DNA of 64,000 nucleotides from CAZIKF01 sp964539825 (GTDB lineage Bacteria > Muiribacteriota > UBA6191). The translations under genes were made by a program, and so were the position numbers. This document shows, one piece after another, positions 27,879 to 36,786 of this stretch. The notes beneath the pieces are model-generated. The model ran no database searches and had not been told where the DNA came from. It saw nothing but the letters and a program-made list of their open reading frames with translations. The DNA lies in the NCBI GenBank assembly GCA_964539825.1, contig CAZIKF010000007.1, positions 62,001 through 126,000 of the forward strand, read 5' to 3'. Each line of letters starts with the position of its first letter. The first letter of the stretch is position 1.

Positions 27879-30653
27879 ATGGCAATTTTCGCTACCAGTC
27901 ACAATTTCATTCGCCTATTGGCGGTATCATTTTTACTGATTCAAATTTCATTCTCTGGTGAGGCTGTGCTCAAGCCGGGACTGAACTTTGTAAGCCTCCC
28001 AATAAGTTCTCCTATAGCCGTTTCGACCTACCTTAAGAAATCAGGTATTCAAGTAACCAGTGTCTGGTCCTGGGACAGTGATATTAACTTGGGTAATGGT
28101 GGCTGGCTTGTTTATCCGCGAGTTAGGGGCTTTCAAGAACTTTCTATGCTCTCACCGGAAAAAGGCTATTGGGTACAGGTCTCAAATGAAATATCACTAA
28201 CTGGTGAAGGTGTTTACACAAGATTCTCTGACCTGTCTCCCAAACTGCGTAAAGGCAAATCTCTCATTGGTATCGGTAATCTCACAGAACCTCAGGCTCC
28301 ATATCAGTTCTTCCAGCACGGAGAAATACCCAAAGTTGTTTGGACGTGGGACGCCATTTCAGCAGATTGGAGATATTGGAGTAACCGTACCGAAGTTTTG
28401 GAAAAACTCAGCAAGTCTTCATTGTCGCTTATTACATCCATTCAACCGGGCAGAGCTTACTTCTTGAGTTTTGAGACCGAAAAGCGCCCGAGGCTCCCAT
28501 TTATTCGCGGTCCGAGAGGGTCCCAGGGACTTAAAGGCGAAAAGGGTGAGCGGGGACCAATTGGACCGCCAGGAAGTGTTATTACCAAGGGCGCAGCCAT
28601 AAATGTATTTGAGGCTTCTACTCTTGCTTTAAGGGAGGGGATTAAACTTGAGCCACAGGTCAAAAGCCCTCAAGATTGTGATGCTGATTCAGCTGGTCTG
28701 ATCAGTATGAACTACCATTACCAGCCTTGTTTCTGTGATGGTGATTCCTGGACTCTTCTCCATTCAAATGACCCTTGTATTTGGGAGGCTCCTAGAGTAA
28801 TTGATACACCCATTCCTCACCTTGTCCATAAAGATCACCAATACTGGATTGAATGGGACCCCATTGAGGACGCCACTAGCTACAGGGTTCGAAGCGGAAC
28901 CAGCGAGTCCAAATGGTCTTCCTATTCTGAGACTAGAGATTCAAAATACGGCGCTAATGCAGGAGATAACAAGACACAATATTTCCAGGTCATGGCTCTT
29001 GGGCCTCTTGTGAAAAGTATTTATTCCAAACCGATAAAGGTTACACGGATATCAACACCAGAAGTCCTTGAGTCATTGTCCTATTCCGACTCAATCAAGA
29101 TCCGATGGAAGAGGCATCTCTTTGCGGATGCATACAAGTTGAACGTAACAGATTCGACCAAAAAAAGAACCATTCTGACAAGTGCCACCGAACTTACTGT
29201 GGGCGGATTTAAGCCTGAAACAACCCTTCGTATTCAACTACAAGCTCTCAAACAGGGTTTCGAGAGTGAACCCTGGATTCGCTGGAGTAAGACCACGGAA
29301 TTCACTGAGGAACCAGTTACAGGATTCGAGTTTGAACACTTGATGAACGGAAGAATTCAATTTCATTGGAATAATAAGCCCGACGCCTCGTCTTATCGTC
29401 TTTACTATTCTAATGACTCTCCCATCACTGTGAATTCTACTTATTTAACCACCTCAGGGAATTCACTCATATTTGATGCTGAAGTTGGTAAAGATCCGGT
29501 TCTTATGCACTTTGCAATCACAGCTATTCATTCACAGAAAATGAGCAGATTTGAACGACTTGAGAACCTGTACGTGCCCAATTTGGTCTTCAAAACTCCC
29601 TTGCCTTGGCGATTATACATTGAATGGGCAGATAAACCTTCACCAGGCATTTCTTCTCAAGACGATGTCATCCTTTGTGGTGATAGCGGGGAAGTATTTG
29701 TTCAGCAAAGAGATGGGAGTATACTTTTTAGGGAAGGAGGAGAAGTCACAAGCTATCCCAGCGACACAAGAGTGGTGATAGATCAACAGGACAGGCTCTT
29801 TTGTGGCAGTCATTTATGGAACAGGAATCTAGAAGCATTAACGGATTTACCGGACAGAGGTGCCAGCTTGCCTTTTTTGTCTCCGAAGGATGGTTCATAT
29901 TCATACAAATCCAAGGACAAGATTTTAACGGTGAATGAACAGGGTCTACCATTGAGTGCGATAAGAGTAGAAAGTGATCCGCGTACGTTTCAGATTTTCC
30001 TGCTACTACCCAATTCCGATCTTTTGATGAGGTTGTCCCGTGATAGGGAAGTGGTTATGTCCCGAGAGGGTGAACTTAAATGGGATTTGACTGCAAGTCA
30101 TCTGCTATATGCTCGTAATGGTCTTGCTTTTGATAAAGCAGGGAATCTGTATAGCATGCCGCATTCCGACAAAATAAACGTATTTTCCCAGGATGGAGAA
30201 GTACCATTGTATCAGGTGAGGTTGCCTAATCATGGTATGGCATTCATTTTGGGAAGGAATGGTATTCTCTATGCCCAGGGTGGCCACCAGTTGAGTGCAC
30301 TTTCTAGTAGTGGGGAGCTATTGTGGAGCGTGCCTGGAAATGAATCAATTCCACCCCTTCAGAGCGCTGATGGGACTATATTTACCTATTTTGTAGATAA
30401 TTCTTCGATTTCTACAGATAACAAGGGGTTTGCAGCCTACACGGAGCAGGGCGACTTAAAGTGGAAAGTCTACCTTTTCGAGAAGGGTAAACGTGTCAAA
30501 TTGACCTCCCCTTCAATCACAAGTGATGGCGTGGTTGTGTTCGCCTCTCAGAAATTCCTCTACGGGATCCAAACATCTTCGGGTGGTTTGGCATCTGATG
30601 CCCCTTGGCCCAAGTACTGTCGAGATCTTGGGAACTCCTGTTCTGCTGAGTAA
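27879..30653 (+). CDS. Secreted multidomain protein with collagen-like stretch
   Basis: A 924-residue exported protein with an N-terminal signal (about 1-27, AVSFLLIQISFSG). Residues 30-200 contain two related segments with GxNFVSLP / GKSLIGIGN and VWSWDSD / VWTWDA, a duplicated beta module. Residues 211-234 are eight Gly-X-Y triplets (GPRGSQGLKGEKG and on), a short collagen-like stretch. Then come fibronectin-III-like strands (about 290-550) and a C-terminal region with repeats such as NGILYAQGGHQLSALSSSGELLW, resembling a PQQ-type or YncE-like beta-propeller. Likely cell surface or extracellular; function unknown. No ribosome site is evident before ATG 27879. Confidence 0.7.
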   Translation: MAIFATSHNFIRLLAVSFLLIQISFSGEAVLKPGLNFVSLPISSPIAVSTYLKKSGIQVTSVWSWDSDINLGNGGWLVYPRVRGFQELSMLSPEKGYWVQVSNEISLTGEGVYTRFSDLSPKLRKGKSLIGIGNLTEPQAPYQFFQHGEIPKVVWTWDAISADWRYWSNRTEVLEKLSKSSLSLITSIQPGRAYFLSFETEKRPRLPFIRGPRGSQGLKGEKGERGPIGPPGSVITKGAAINVFEASTLALREGIKLEPQVKSPQDCDADSAGLISMNYHYQPCFCDGDSWTLLHSNDPCIWEAPRVIDTPIPHLVHKDHQYWIEWDPIEDATSYRVRSGTSESKWSSYSETRDSKYGANAGDNKTQYFQVMALGPLVKSIYSKPIKVTRISTPEVLESLSYSDSIKIRWKRHLFADAYKLNVTDSTKKRTILTSATELTVGGFKPETTLRIQLQALKQGFESEPWIRWSKTTEFTEEPVTGFEFEHLMNGRIQFHWNNKPDASSYRLYYSNDSPITVNSTYLTTSGNSLIFDAEVGKDPVLMHFAITAIHSQKMSRFERLENLYVPNLVFKTPLPWRLYIEWADKPSPGISSQDDVILCGDSGEVFVQQRDGSILFREGGEVTSYPSDTRVVIDQQDRLFCGSHLWNRNLEALTDLPDRGASLPFLSPKDGSYSYKSKDKILTVNEQGLPLSAIRVESDPRTFQIFLLLPNSDLLMRLSRDREVVMSREGELKWDLTASHLLYARNGLAFDKAGNLYSMPHSDKINVFSQDGEVPLYQVRLPNHGMAFILGRNGILYAQGGHQLSALSSSGELLWSVPGNESIPPLQSADGTIFTYFVDNSSISTDNKGFAAYTEQGDLKWKVYLFEKGKRVKLTSPSITSDGVVVFASQKFLYGIQTSSGGLASDAPWPKYCRDLGNSCSAE

Positions 30654-30801
30654 TCCATTATCTTTAGGTTTGTTTCCAACTTCCCAAATTTCCCACGCTA
30701 CGTACAATCCTCATATAATGAGTTGTTTAGCTTGGATTCCCCATTTAGCGGGTCCTCGTGTAAACTAGAAGAGAGCGGGAAAAAATTGTTTCGGGAGTAT
30801 C

Positions 30802-31074
30802 ATGTGTCCATCCGATAAACTCAAAGAATTTCTTGAGGGCATAATGGACGAGCAGGAAAAGCTCGGCGAGTCGGCTGAAAAGGCAGATCACAAATGTCGT
30901 AAGATTTATAATCGCATTCAAGAGCTTGTGCTGGATCGGGAAACTCTGAAGCAGGAACTTCAAGAGCAGGAAGAGGAACAGGAGCGCTACCAAATACAGT
31001 TAAAAATTTCCCGTATTGATCGAGAGTTTAACGAACTTCTAAATGTCCTATCCATGGATTCCATGGAATTCTAA
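30802..31074 (+). CDS. Small coiled-coil protein
   Basis: A 90-residue cytoplasmic protein, almost wholly alpha-helical. Residues 25-75 show heptad-like spacing with strings of Glu, Gln and Leu (LKQELQEQEEEQERYQ), a strong coiled coil. ATG 30802 is preceded by GGGAG at a good distance, and the gene sits alone between two same-strand genes. No family recognised; a structural or adaptor role would be guesswork. Confidence 0.6.
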   Translation: MCPSDKLKEFLEGIMDEQEKLGESAEKADHKCRKIYNRIQELVLDRETLKQELQEQEEEQERYQIQLKISRIDREFNELLNVLSMDSMEF

Positions 31075-31155
31075 CTAAAGAACAAGATCAGGATTTATCC
31101 TATCCGCGTTCTTGTGACAAGGCGTGTATGCGGGCACCTTAAGGAAGTAATATCT

Positions 31156-32355
31156 ATGAAAAGCAATGAATTGATTCAATTGTCACAGCAGTACGGTGCC
31201 AGGAACTATCTTCCTCTTCCTATTGTGATTTCCGAGGGAAGCGGTTGCTGGGTAAGCGATCCAGAAGGAAAAAAATATCTGGATTGCTTGTCCTCTTATT
31301 CGGCTTTGAATCATGGTCACTGTCATCCTGCCTTGCTAGAGACCCTTACTCAACAAGCTCGAAAATGCACTTTGACTTCGCGAGCGTTTCATAACGATCA
31401 GCTGGGACCTTTTTTGAAGCAAATTACTCAACTTTGCTCCATGGATGCCGCTCTTCCCATGAACACTGGAGCGGAGGCTGTTGAAACGGCGATCAAAGCC
31501 CTGAGGAAATGGGGCTATACCAAAAAGGGTGTCGAGGAAAACAGAGCTGAAATCATTGTTTGTGAAAATAATTTTCATGGTCGAACCACAACTATCGTGA
31601 GTTTTTCCTCTGAAGAAGCGTACCGAAGCGGATTTGGCCCCTTCACTCCAGGGTTTCGAATCATTCCGTATGGGGATCTTGAGGCCTTCAAGTCCGCGTG
31701 TAACGAAAATACCGTCGGTTTCCTGGTCGAGCCCATTCAGGGAGAAGCGGGAGTAGTTATACCTCCGGTGGATTTTCTAAAAGGGGCGTTCGATTTTTGT
31801 GAGCAAAACAACATTCTATTTGTTGCAGATGAAATTCAGACGGGACTCGGAAGAACGGGGCGAATGTTTTGCTGTGAGCATTTCGGGTTTCAACCCCATG
31901 CGTATGTTCTGGGAAAAGCTTTGGGGGGAGGGGTTTATCCCATTTCTGTTCTGGTAGGCTCACGGGATCTTTTGGGGGTCTTTGAACCCGGTGAACACGG
32001 ATCTACTTTTGGGGGAAACCCGCTTGCCTGCGCAATCGCATTGAAGGCACTTGAAATCCTGGAGAGTGAAAATCTGGTCACCCGCGCATGGGAACTGGGT
32101 TCGAAATTTCAAGATCGGCTTTTTGGATTGAACTCAAAATATGTCGCCCAGGTTCGAGGAAAGGGTCTATTGATTGGTATTGTTCTCAAGGAGAGTGCCG
32201 GAGGGGCCAGACAATTCTGTGAGAGACTTATGCAGCTGGGAGTACTTTGTAAAGAAACTCATGAGCATGTCATCAGGGTAGCTCCGCCCCTGATTGTTAA
32301 TCAGCAAGAATTGGATTTTGCCTTCGAAAAGATTCAGGAGGTTTTGCAATCGTGA
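31156..32355 (+). CDS. rocD: Ornithine aminotransferase (ornithine-oxo-acid transaminase)
   Basis: A 399-residue class III PLP aminotransferase that converts ornithine and 2-oxoglutarate to glutamate-5-semialdehyde and glutamate. Family marks are YGARNYLPLPIVI, the substrate-binding FLVEPIQGEAGVV, the ADEIQTGLGRTG block whose Asp holds the PLP ring nitrogen, and Lys254 in VLGKALGGG, the Schiff-base lysine. STFGGNPLACA is also typical. ATG 31156 is selected over an upstream in-frame start because AAGGAAG lies 8 bases before it. The stop codon overlaps the NUDIX start (GTGA), so the two genes are coupled. Confidence 0.92.
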   Translation: MKSNELIQLSQQYGARNYLPLPIVISEGSGCWVSDPEGKKYLDCLSSYSALNHGHCHPALLETLTQQARKCTLTSRAFHNDQLGPFLKQITQLCSMDAALPMNTGAEAVETAIKALRKWGYTKKGVEENRAEIIVCENNFHGRTTTIVSFSSEEAYRSGFGPFTPGFRIIPYGDLEAFKSACNENTVGFLVEPIQGEAGVVIPPVDFLKGAFDFCEQNNILFVADEIQTGLGRTGRMFCCEHFGFQPHAYVLGKALGGGVYPISVLVGSRDLLGVFEPGEHGSTFGGNPLACAIALKALEILESENLVTRAWELGSKFQDRLFGLNSKYVAQVRGKGLLIGIVLKESAGGARQFCERLMQLGVLCKETHEHVIRVAPPLIVNQQELDFAFEKIQEVLQS

Positions 32356-32834
32356 GCGCAGAGCCGCTGGATGGTTGGAATTTGAGAGTATACGGACTGC
32401 TCATTGAGAACGGCTGGATTTTACTTTCACGAGAAACCTACCCTGACTTTAAGGGTTATATGAACAAGCTTCCAGGAGGAGGAATCCGTCTTGGTGAGGG
32501 TCCCGGGGATGCTCTGAAACGGGAGTTTCATGAAGAGGTTGGGATTGAAGTAGAGCTGACTGAGATTCATCATCTCCCGACTTATTTCCTGCGCTCCTAT
32601 TTTGAAAACTCGCAGATTCTTCCTTTTTATTTTCTGGTAAATCGGGAAACGGATCAAATTCCCAAATACATGAATAATGAGATCATCAAAGGTGTGTCGG
32701 TAAGCCAGGAATTTTACTGGGCTCGCCTCGAAGACCTGCATCCGGACATGATGACATTTCCCTTTGATAAAGAAGCCCTGGAAAAACTACTAGTTTCAAT
32801 GCCGCAGAATTCACAGCGCACTCTGGTGCTCTGA
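32352..32834 (+). CDS. NUDIX hydrolase
   Basis: A 160-residue NUDIX enzyme with a perfect box: G-x5-E-x7-REFHEEVGI, beginning at GGGIRLGEG. The box coordinates metal ions and cleaves a nucleoside diphosphate linked to another group. Substrate unknown. GTG 32352 overlaps the rocD stop, so it is read from the rocD transcript. The last 24 bases overlap the convergent DUF364 gene on the other strand, an unusual 3' overlap. Confidence 0.88.
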   Translation: MSAEPLDGWNLRVYGLLIENGWILLSRETYPDFKGYMNKLPGGGIRLGEGPGDALKREFHEEVGIEVELTEIHHLPTYFLRSYFENSQILPFYFLVNRETDQIPKYMNNEIIKGVSVSQEFYWARLEDLHPDMMTFPFDKEALEKLLVSMPQNSQRTLVL

Positions 32835-33593
32835 TTTGTGCCCAAATTCAATGTCTACCTTCCAGGAAATTTCCTCTCCCAGGATTTCTCGGGAAGCACC
32901 ATTTTCGATGAGTTCATAGAGCCGTTGCGAGTCTTTTGGCACAATACCGGAGATTTGAGAGTAGCCGCTTAGAGAAAGAACGGGAGAGAGCGGGGTCGTG
33001 GGGCCGAGCAATAAGCTAAATCGACCAGAACAAAGCTCAGAAAGCCTGACAAAGCTCTTATTGACCAGGGAAGAAGCCGTTACCACGACGGCATCCTGTT
33101 CTGGGATCAGGACTTCACAGGCGGTGTCAGGCAGAGTATTCGTAATCTTGCGCCTTTCAAGTACAACGACTTGACACTGAGATCTCATCGAATCGGAAAA
33201 AGGGAAATGACCGACAAAAAGGACTTTTTGGTTTCGAAACCTGCTGATTAGAAGATTTTCGATGGATTCTCGAGCAGCCAGGTCTTCCAGGGGAGAGGCA
33301 AAGCTCTGCTCAACCCTTTCTCGCTGATTCCAGTAGGAGTTGATAGCTGCCATTCCAAAGGAAGCCTTGGAGAAATCCCAGGAAGTGACCCAGGAAGCGA
33401 CTTCCTTCAAGGATTTGCCCATAAGGGAATGGCTTGATTCCGTAGGAAGAGAAGCTGAGGTCATAGCAACACCAGCACCGCATTCACTGTCAACAATTGT
33501 CCACTTTTCCCGCTGGATTCCCCGCTTTACTCTGAGGGTGGCAGGTATGGGGTCAATGAGTGAAGAATAGATCTTCCAAAAATCCCGATTCAT
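32811..33593 (-). CDS. DUF364 (putative heavy-metal chelation) protein
   Basis: A 260-residue protein with the DUF4213 N-terminal part (about 15-95, ending SFGMAAINSYWN) and the DUF364 part (about 125-240: VLFVGHFPF, then TACEVLIPEQDAVVVTASSLVNKS and LLGPTTPLSPVL). Relatives are encoded near metal or molybdenum-type uptake genes and have a Rossmann-like fold, but no activity is established. Its ATG 33593 shares one base with the TGA of the upstream barrel gene (TGATG), so it is translated by coupling to an outer-membrane protein. That pairing is unexpected. Confidence 0.75.
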   Translation of the reverse strand: MNRDFWKIYSSLIDPIPATLRVKRGIQREKWTIVDSECGAGVAMTSASLPTESSHSLMGKSLKEVASWVTSWDFSKASFGMAAINSYWNQRERVEQSFASPLEDLAARESIENLLISRFRNQKVLFVGHFPFSDSMRSQCQVVVLERRKITNTLPDTACEVLIPEQDAVVVTASSLVNKSFVRLSELCSGRFSLLLGPTTPLSPVLSLSGYSQISGIVPKDSQRLYELIENGASREILGEEISWKVDIEFGHKSEHQSAL

Positions 33594-34587
33594 CAGAAAC
33601 GGTATTGGGCGCTAGCTATGATATTGTCCTGTTTTCGATTAAAGAGAGTATCATAGTCCCCGGCAGTCACATAGGCAATCTGAAAGGTACTTGTGTCCAG
33701 GTTGACTCTGAAACCGGATGCGAAAACATCGCCATCGTAATCATAGAGCCATTGTACATGTCTACCCAGGCTAANNNNNNNNNNNNNNNNNNNNNNNNNN
33801 NNNNNNNNNNNNNNNNNNNNNNNNNNNNNNNNNNNNNNNNNNNNNNNNNNNNNNNNNNNNNNNNNNNNNNNNNNGCGAAAACATCGCCATCGTAATCATA
33901 GAGCCATTGTACATGTCTACCCAGGCTAACCTGCCCTCCCACAAAGCCAAAAAATTCATCGGGGCTTCCGATTACCTCAAGCTGACTGGGCTGGCTGTTT
34001 TGGCTAGAAGGAATTCGGCGCATGCGGTATCCTCCGAATTGAGCGACGCCGAACTCTCTGCCGGCAAGGAGATTCGTTTCTCTGAGCGTTTCTCCCCCAT
34101 AATTACCGCCTACCCCTAGGTAGAATGGTTTCCATCCAATGGAAGCGGCTACAGAGAAATAGTCTACTCTTGAAGCTGGGAAAATGACTGAAATACCCAT
34201 AGGAATCGAATCACTCGGGATTTGATACTTCAAGCTCCAATAAAATCTCGAACGCTGATCCGCCGATCCGGTAAAGAACTCTTGAGCCAACGCTACTTCT
34301 ATTTGATCCTGAATACCGGCGGAAAACGAAACAAAGTGGCGCGATGCTCTGTCTGAAATTAAAGTGGATTGATCCTTTTGGTCAAAGAAGTTCCCAGAGT
34401 AGAGCATGGAACCTTCATTGAGCCTTCTTGTGTATGGAGATGGGCTAAAGATTGCTCCAGAAAGTCCCAGGGGAGTCGCGTACAAGTCCAGGTCATACAG
34501 ACCTGCCGATACTGGATTATTTATGAAAAGAACTCCAAGTATCAAAATGAGGGCTTGAAGTCGTCTTCTGTTGCGCGGGTTAACCAT
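33593..34587 (-). CDS. Outer-membrane beta-barrel-like protein (interrupted by scaffold gap)
   Basis: As assembled, a 100-N gap breaks this gene. Removing the Ns plus one copy of the flanking 55-bp repeat (155 bases) leaves exactly 840 bases, an intact 279-residue frame. The protein has a signal peptide (LQALILILGVLFINNPVSA), alternating-polarity strands (FYWSLKYQI, YFSVAASIGWKP), and ends IIASAQYRF, the aromatic C-terminus recognised by the BAM machinery. The motif ATPLGLSGAIFSPSP resembles the N-terminus of YjbH-like exopolysaccharide proteins, but the call stays general. It is translationally coupled to the DUF364 gene. Confidence 0.75.
33720..33929. repeat. 55-bp direct repeat bracketing the gap
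   Basis: Bases 33720-33774 and 33875-33929 are identical over 55 positions, touching the gap on both sides. Fifty-five is a common k-mer size in short-read assemblers. The repeat therefore looks like one sequence present at the ends of two contigs that were scaffolded without merging. Confidence 0.95.
33775..33874. other. Scaffold gap of exactly 100 N
   Basis: A run of 100 N, the conventional placeholder for a gap of unknown size. The flanks overlap by 55 identical bases, so the true gap is probably zero. Confidence 0.98.
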
Positions 34588-34697
34588 GGTTTTCCTTGAG
34601 AGAACGAAGCCTCTCTTGCCAAAGAGTACCCCTATGATTTCGGTGAAATCCGTGGTAAAACTTAGGCTCAGTCGCTACTAACCTTTGGAGAGATTCC

Positions 34698-35594
34698 TTG
34701 AATCAACCCCAGATGAGATCCGAAGCACCTGGATCCCTTTGTTGTGGAAGTGAAATTACCTTCCAATCTTCTCCCCTGAATTCTCTGCGGCCCTACAATC
34801 TAAATCCAGGGACGGGCACTTCACATGGGGAAGCGGTACACCTTGATACAGGAATTTATCCCTTTATTGGTGATCCTTCTGACCAGAAGTATTGGATCAT
34901 CTGGGATCTATCCATAGAGGAGGTTCTGCACAGAGTCATTGAAACCTATGGGTGGAACGAGTGTTTTCATCCCATGGATCTGTTTATCTGGAAGGAGGTT
35001 TTTGACCATTTCCTCAGCGGTGATTTTTTCTCAGCGGGAATTTTAAAAATGGATGAGGAATTTCTCCGAAGGACCTGGGACGAAATCTCTAAACTCCCGG
35101 CGGAGGATATCGAGTTAGTTCGGCAAAGGAAACTTGAATGGAAAACCATTTCCTATTGTCTCAGCCGTGGTTTAAGGCTTGATCCTTTTACCCGTTGGTG
35201 CCTGGCACGAGACAAATTTTCACGGCAGAGCCAAATCCAACTCGTAGAGTCCTTCTGCAAATTTTTCCGACGCAGCGGTCTGAGCCCCGAAGCTTTCTTG
35301 ACCGAGCACAAATCGAAACTGGAAGAGGTCTTACCCTCAAAGAGAGAATTCCAGAATTTTCTCATGGAGCAAACCAGTCCCAAACTTTATGGGGAGAGAA
35401 AGCACCGGGAGCAAGTTCTTCAATCCTTGATTTTACCAGGCGGAATTAAGGCAGAGTTTGATCCCCAATTGGAGATAGAAGGTTTTGAGTTGCGCTTACA
35501 CCTGGAGTCGGAAAGGGATGTGGATTTCTACGTACGTACTTTTCAGAGTTCCAAATTCCAGGAAGATCTCAGGGCGTTTTTCAAGAATCTTTGA
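34698..35594 (+). CDS. Unrecognised 298-residue protein upstream of the photoproduct lyase homologue
   Basis: No family recognised. The N-terminus is cysteine-containing and flexible (GSLCCGSE, LNPGTGTSHGEAV). Residues 65-215 are helical and rich in charged residues (WDEISKLPAEDIELVRQRKLEW). The C-terminal 60 residues form a small alpha/beta unit (PGGIKAEFDPQLEIEGFELRL followed by an amphipathic helix). That unit loosely recalls a ParB C-terminal domain, but no ParB core is present. A TTG start at 34698 has GGAGAG upstream; ATG 34713 is an alternative without a ribosome site. It lies 79 bases before the radical SAM gene on the same strand and is probably cotranscribed. Confidence 0.6.
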   Translation: MNQPQMRSEAPGSLCCGSEITFQSSPLNSLRPYNLNPGTGTSHGEAVHLDTGIYPFIGDPSDQKYWIIWDLSIEEVLHRVIETYGWNECFHPMDLFIWKEVFDHFLSGDFFSAGILKMDEEFLRRTWDEISKLPAEDIELVRQRKLEWKTISYCLSRGLRLDPFTRWCLARDKFSRQSQIQLVESFCKFFRRSGLSPEAFLTEHKSKLEEVLPSKREFQNFLMEQTSPKLYGERKHREQVLQSLILPGGIKAEFDPQLEIEGFELRLHLESERDVDFYVRTFQSSKFQEDLRAFFKNL

Positions 35595-35673
35595 GGTACT
35601 GTGGATTGAATCGAAAGAGAACATCGATCTGACTTCCTTGACAAACTCTAACCAGAAAGTGAGTCTAGAAGCC

Positions 35674-36786
35674 ATGCAGAGGCCCCATTCCTTCCAGCAC
35701 ATCTTCTTAGATAGGGAAGTCACTGATTTTCGTGTCCCGCAAAACCTGCGCAAGGTATTTCCGAATCAAGCCATTATTGAGATTGACTCCATTGAGCAAG
35801 CCATGACTTATGTTGATGAGTCTTCTTCAAAAGCTCGAATCGAATCAGGCAAGAGGATCCTGCTCCTCAATAACTACAAGGGACAGATACTCAAATTCTG
35901 TCCGGCGCGAAGTCCATCCTGCTACCTCTGCTGTAATCTACATACGATTAATTTAATGTCCAATTGTGTATATAACTGTGTCTATTGCATCTTACAATCC
36001 TGCCTATCCAATCCCCTGATGCAGGTTCACTGTAATCTTGATGAGATTTTGGAGGAGTTGGATCAGCATGACAAGAGCCTCGAATCGCCACTGAGGATTT
36101 GTACTGGAGAGATTGCCGATAGTTTAGCCCTCGATCCAATTCTGGGTCAGTCTGCCATCCTGGTGGAGTTTTTTGCTCGCAGCAGGAATCTGTATTTGGA
36201 ATTAAAGACAAAATCAGATCATGTTGATCATCTCCTTAACCTGGATTCCGCCGGTCGTACGGTAGTGTCCTTTTCGATCAATCCAGAATCCATTACCCGG
36301 ACCGTTGAACTTCAAACAGCCTCTCTTGAATCCCGTTTTGAGGCTGCTCGCAGGTTGCTTGATCACGGGTACAAGGTAGCCTTTAACCTGGATCCGGTCC
36401 TTTATTTTGAAGGCTGGCAAGATGAGTATGGAGAGCTTATTGACCAGGTCAAAGAACGCTTTGAGCCAGGTGAAGTCTTATGGGTTCATGTGGGATTATT
36501 GCGCTACATATCCGGACTTGATGGAATTGCGAGGCAGCGATTTAAAGGCTCAAGAGTTTTTGACCAGGAATTTGTCCAGGGACCGGACAAGAAGTACAGG
36601 TATCCTAAGCCGCTACGCGATGAAATATACTCTTTTCTATATTCCAAGCTGGAATCCTGGGATCCTACTCTACCCCGCTACGCATGTGTGGAAAGGCCTG
36701 AGCACTGGAAGAGACACTTCCGATTTGTACCTGAGGGGGTAGAGCAGGTGCAAGAGTATGTGATGCAGCGATGGGAGGGAGCTTAA
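35674..36786 (+). CDS. splB: Spore photoproduct lyase family radical SAM protein
   Basis: A 370-residue SPL-like radical SAM enzyme. The cluster motif C98-x3-C102-x2-C105 (SNCVYNCVYC) lies downstream of the characteristic Cys-rich lead-in FCPARSPSCYLCCNL. LCTGEIADSLALD-type sequence and KTKSDHVDHLL follow, as in SPL proteins. True SPL repairs the spore photoproduct of thymine dimers in endospore formers; this organism shows no spore genes, so the homologue may repair a related DNA lesion. ATG 35674 is the first plausible start after the preceding gene. The TAA overlaps the ATG of the next gene (TAATG), so the ClpP-like protein is translationally coupled to it. Confidence 0.82.
   Translation: MQRPHSFQHIFLDREVTDFRVPQNLRKVFPNQAIIEIDSIEQAMTYVDESSSKARIESGKRILLLNNYKGQILKFCPARSPSCYLCCNLHTINLMSNCVYNCVYCILQSCLSNPLMQVHCNLDEILEELDQHDKSLESPLRICTGEIADSLALDPILGQSAILVEFFARSRNLYLELKTKSDHVDHLLNLDSAGRTVVSFSINPESITRTVELQTASLESRFEAARRLLDHGYKVAFNLDPVLYFEGWQDEYGELIDQVKERFEPGEVLWVHVGLLRYISGLDGIARQRFKGSRVFDQEFVQGPDKKYRYPKPLRDEIYSFLYSKLESWDPTLPRYACVERPEHWKRHFRFVPEGVEQVQEYVMQRWEGA

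Noticed and set aside
36115..36122. GCCGATAG inside the photoproduct lyase homologue
   Set aside because: It is within coding sequence and lacks a -35 partner.
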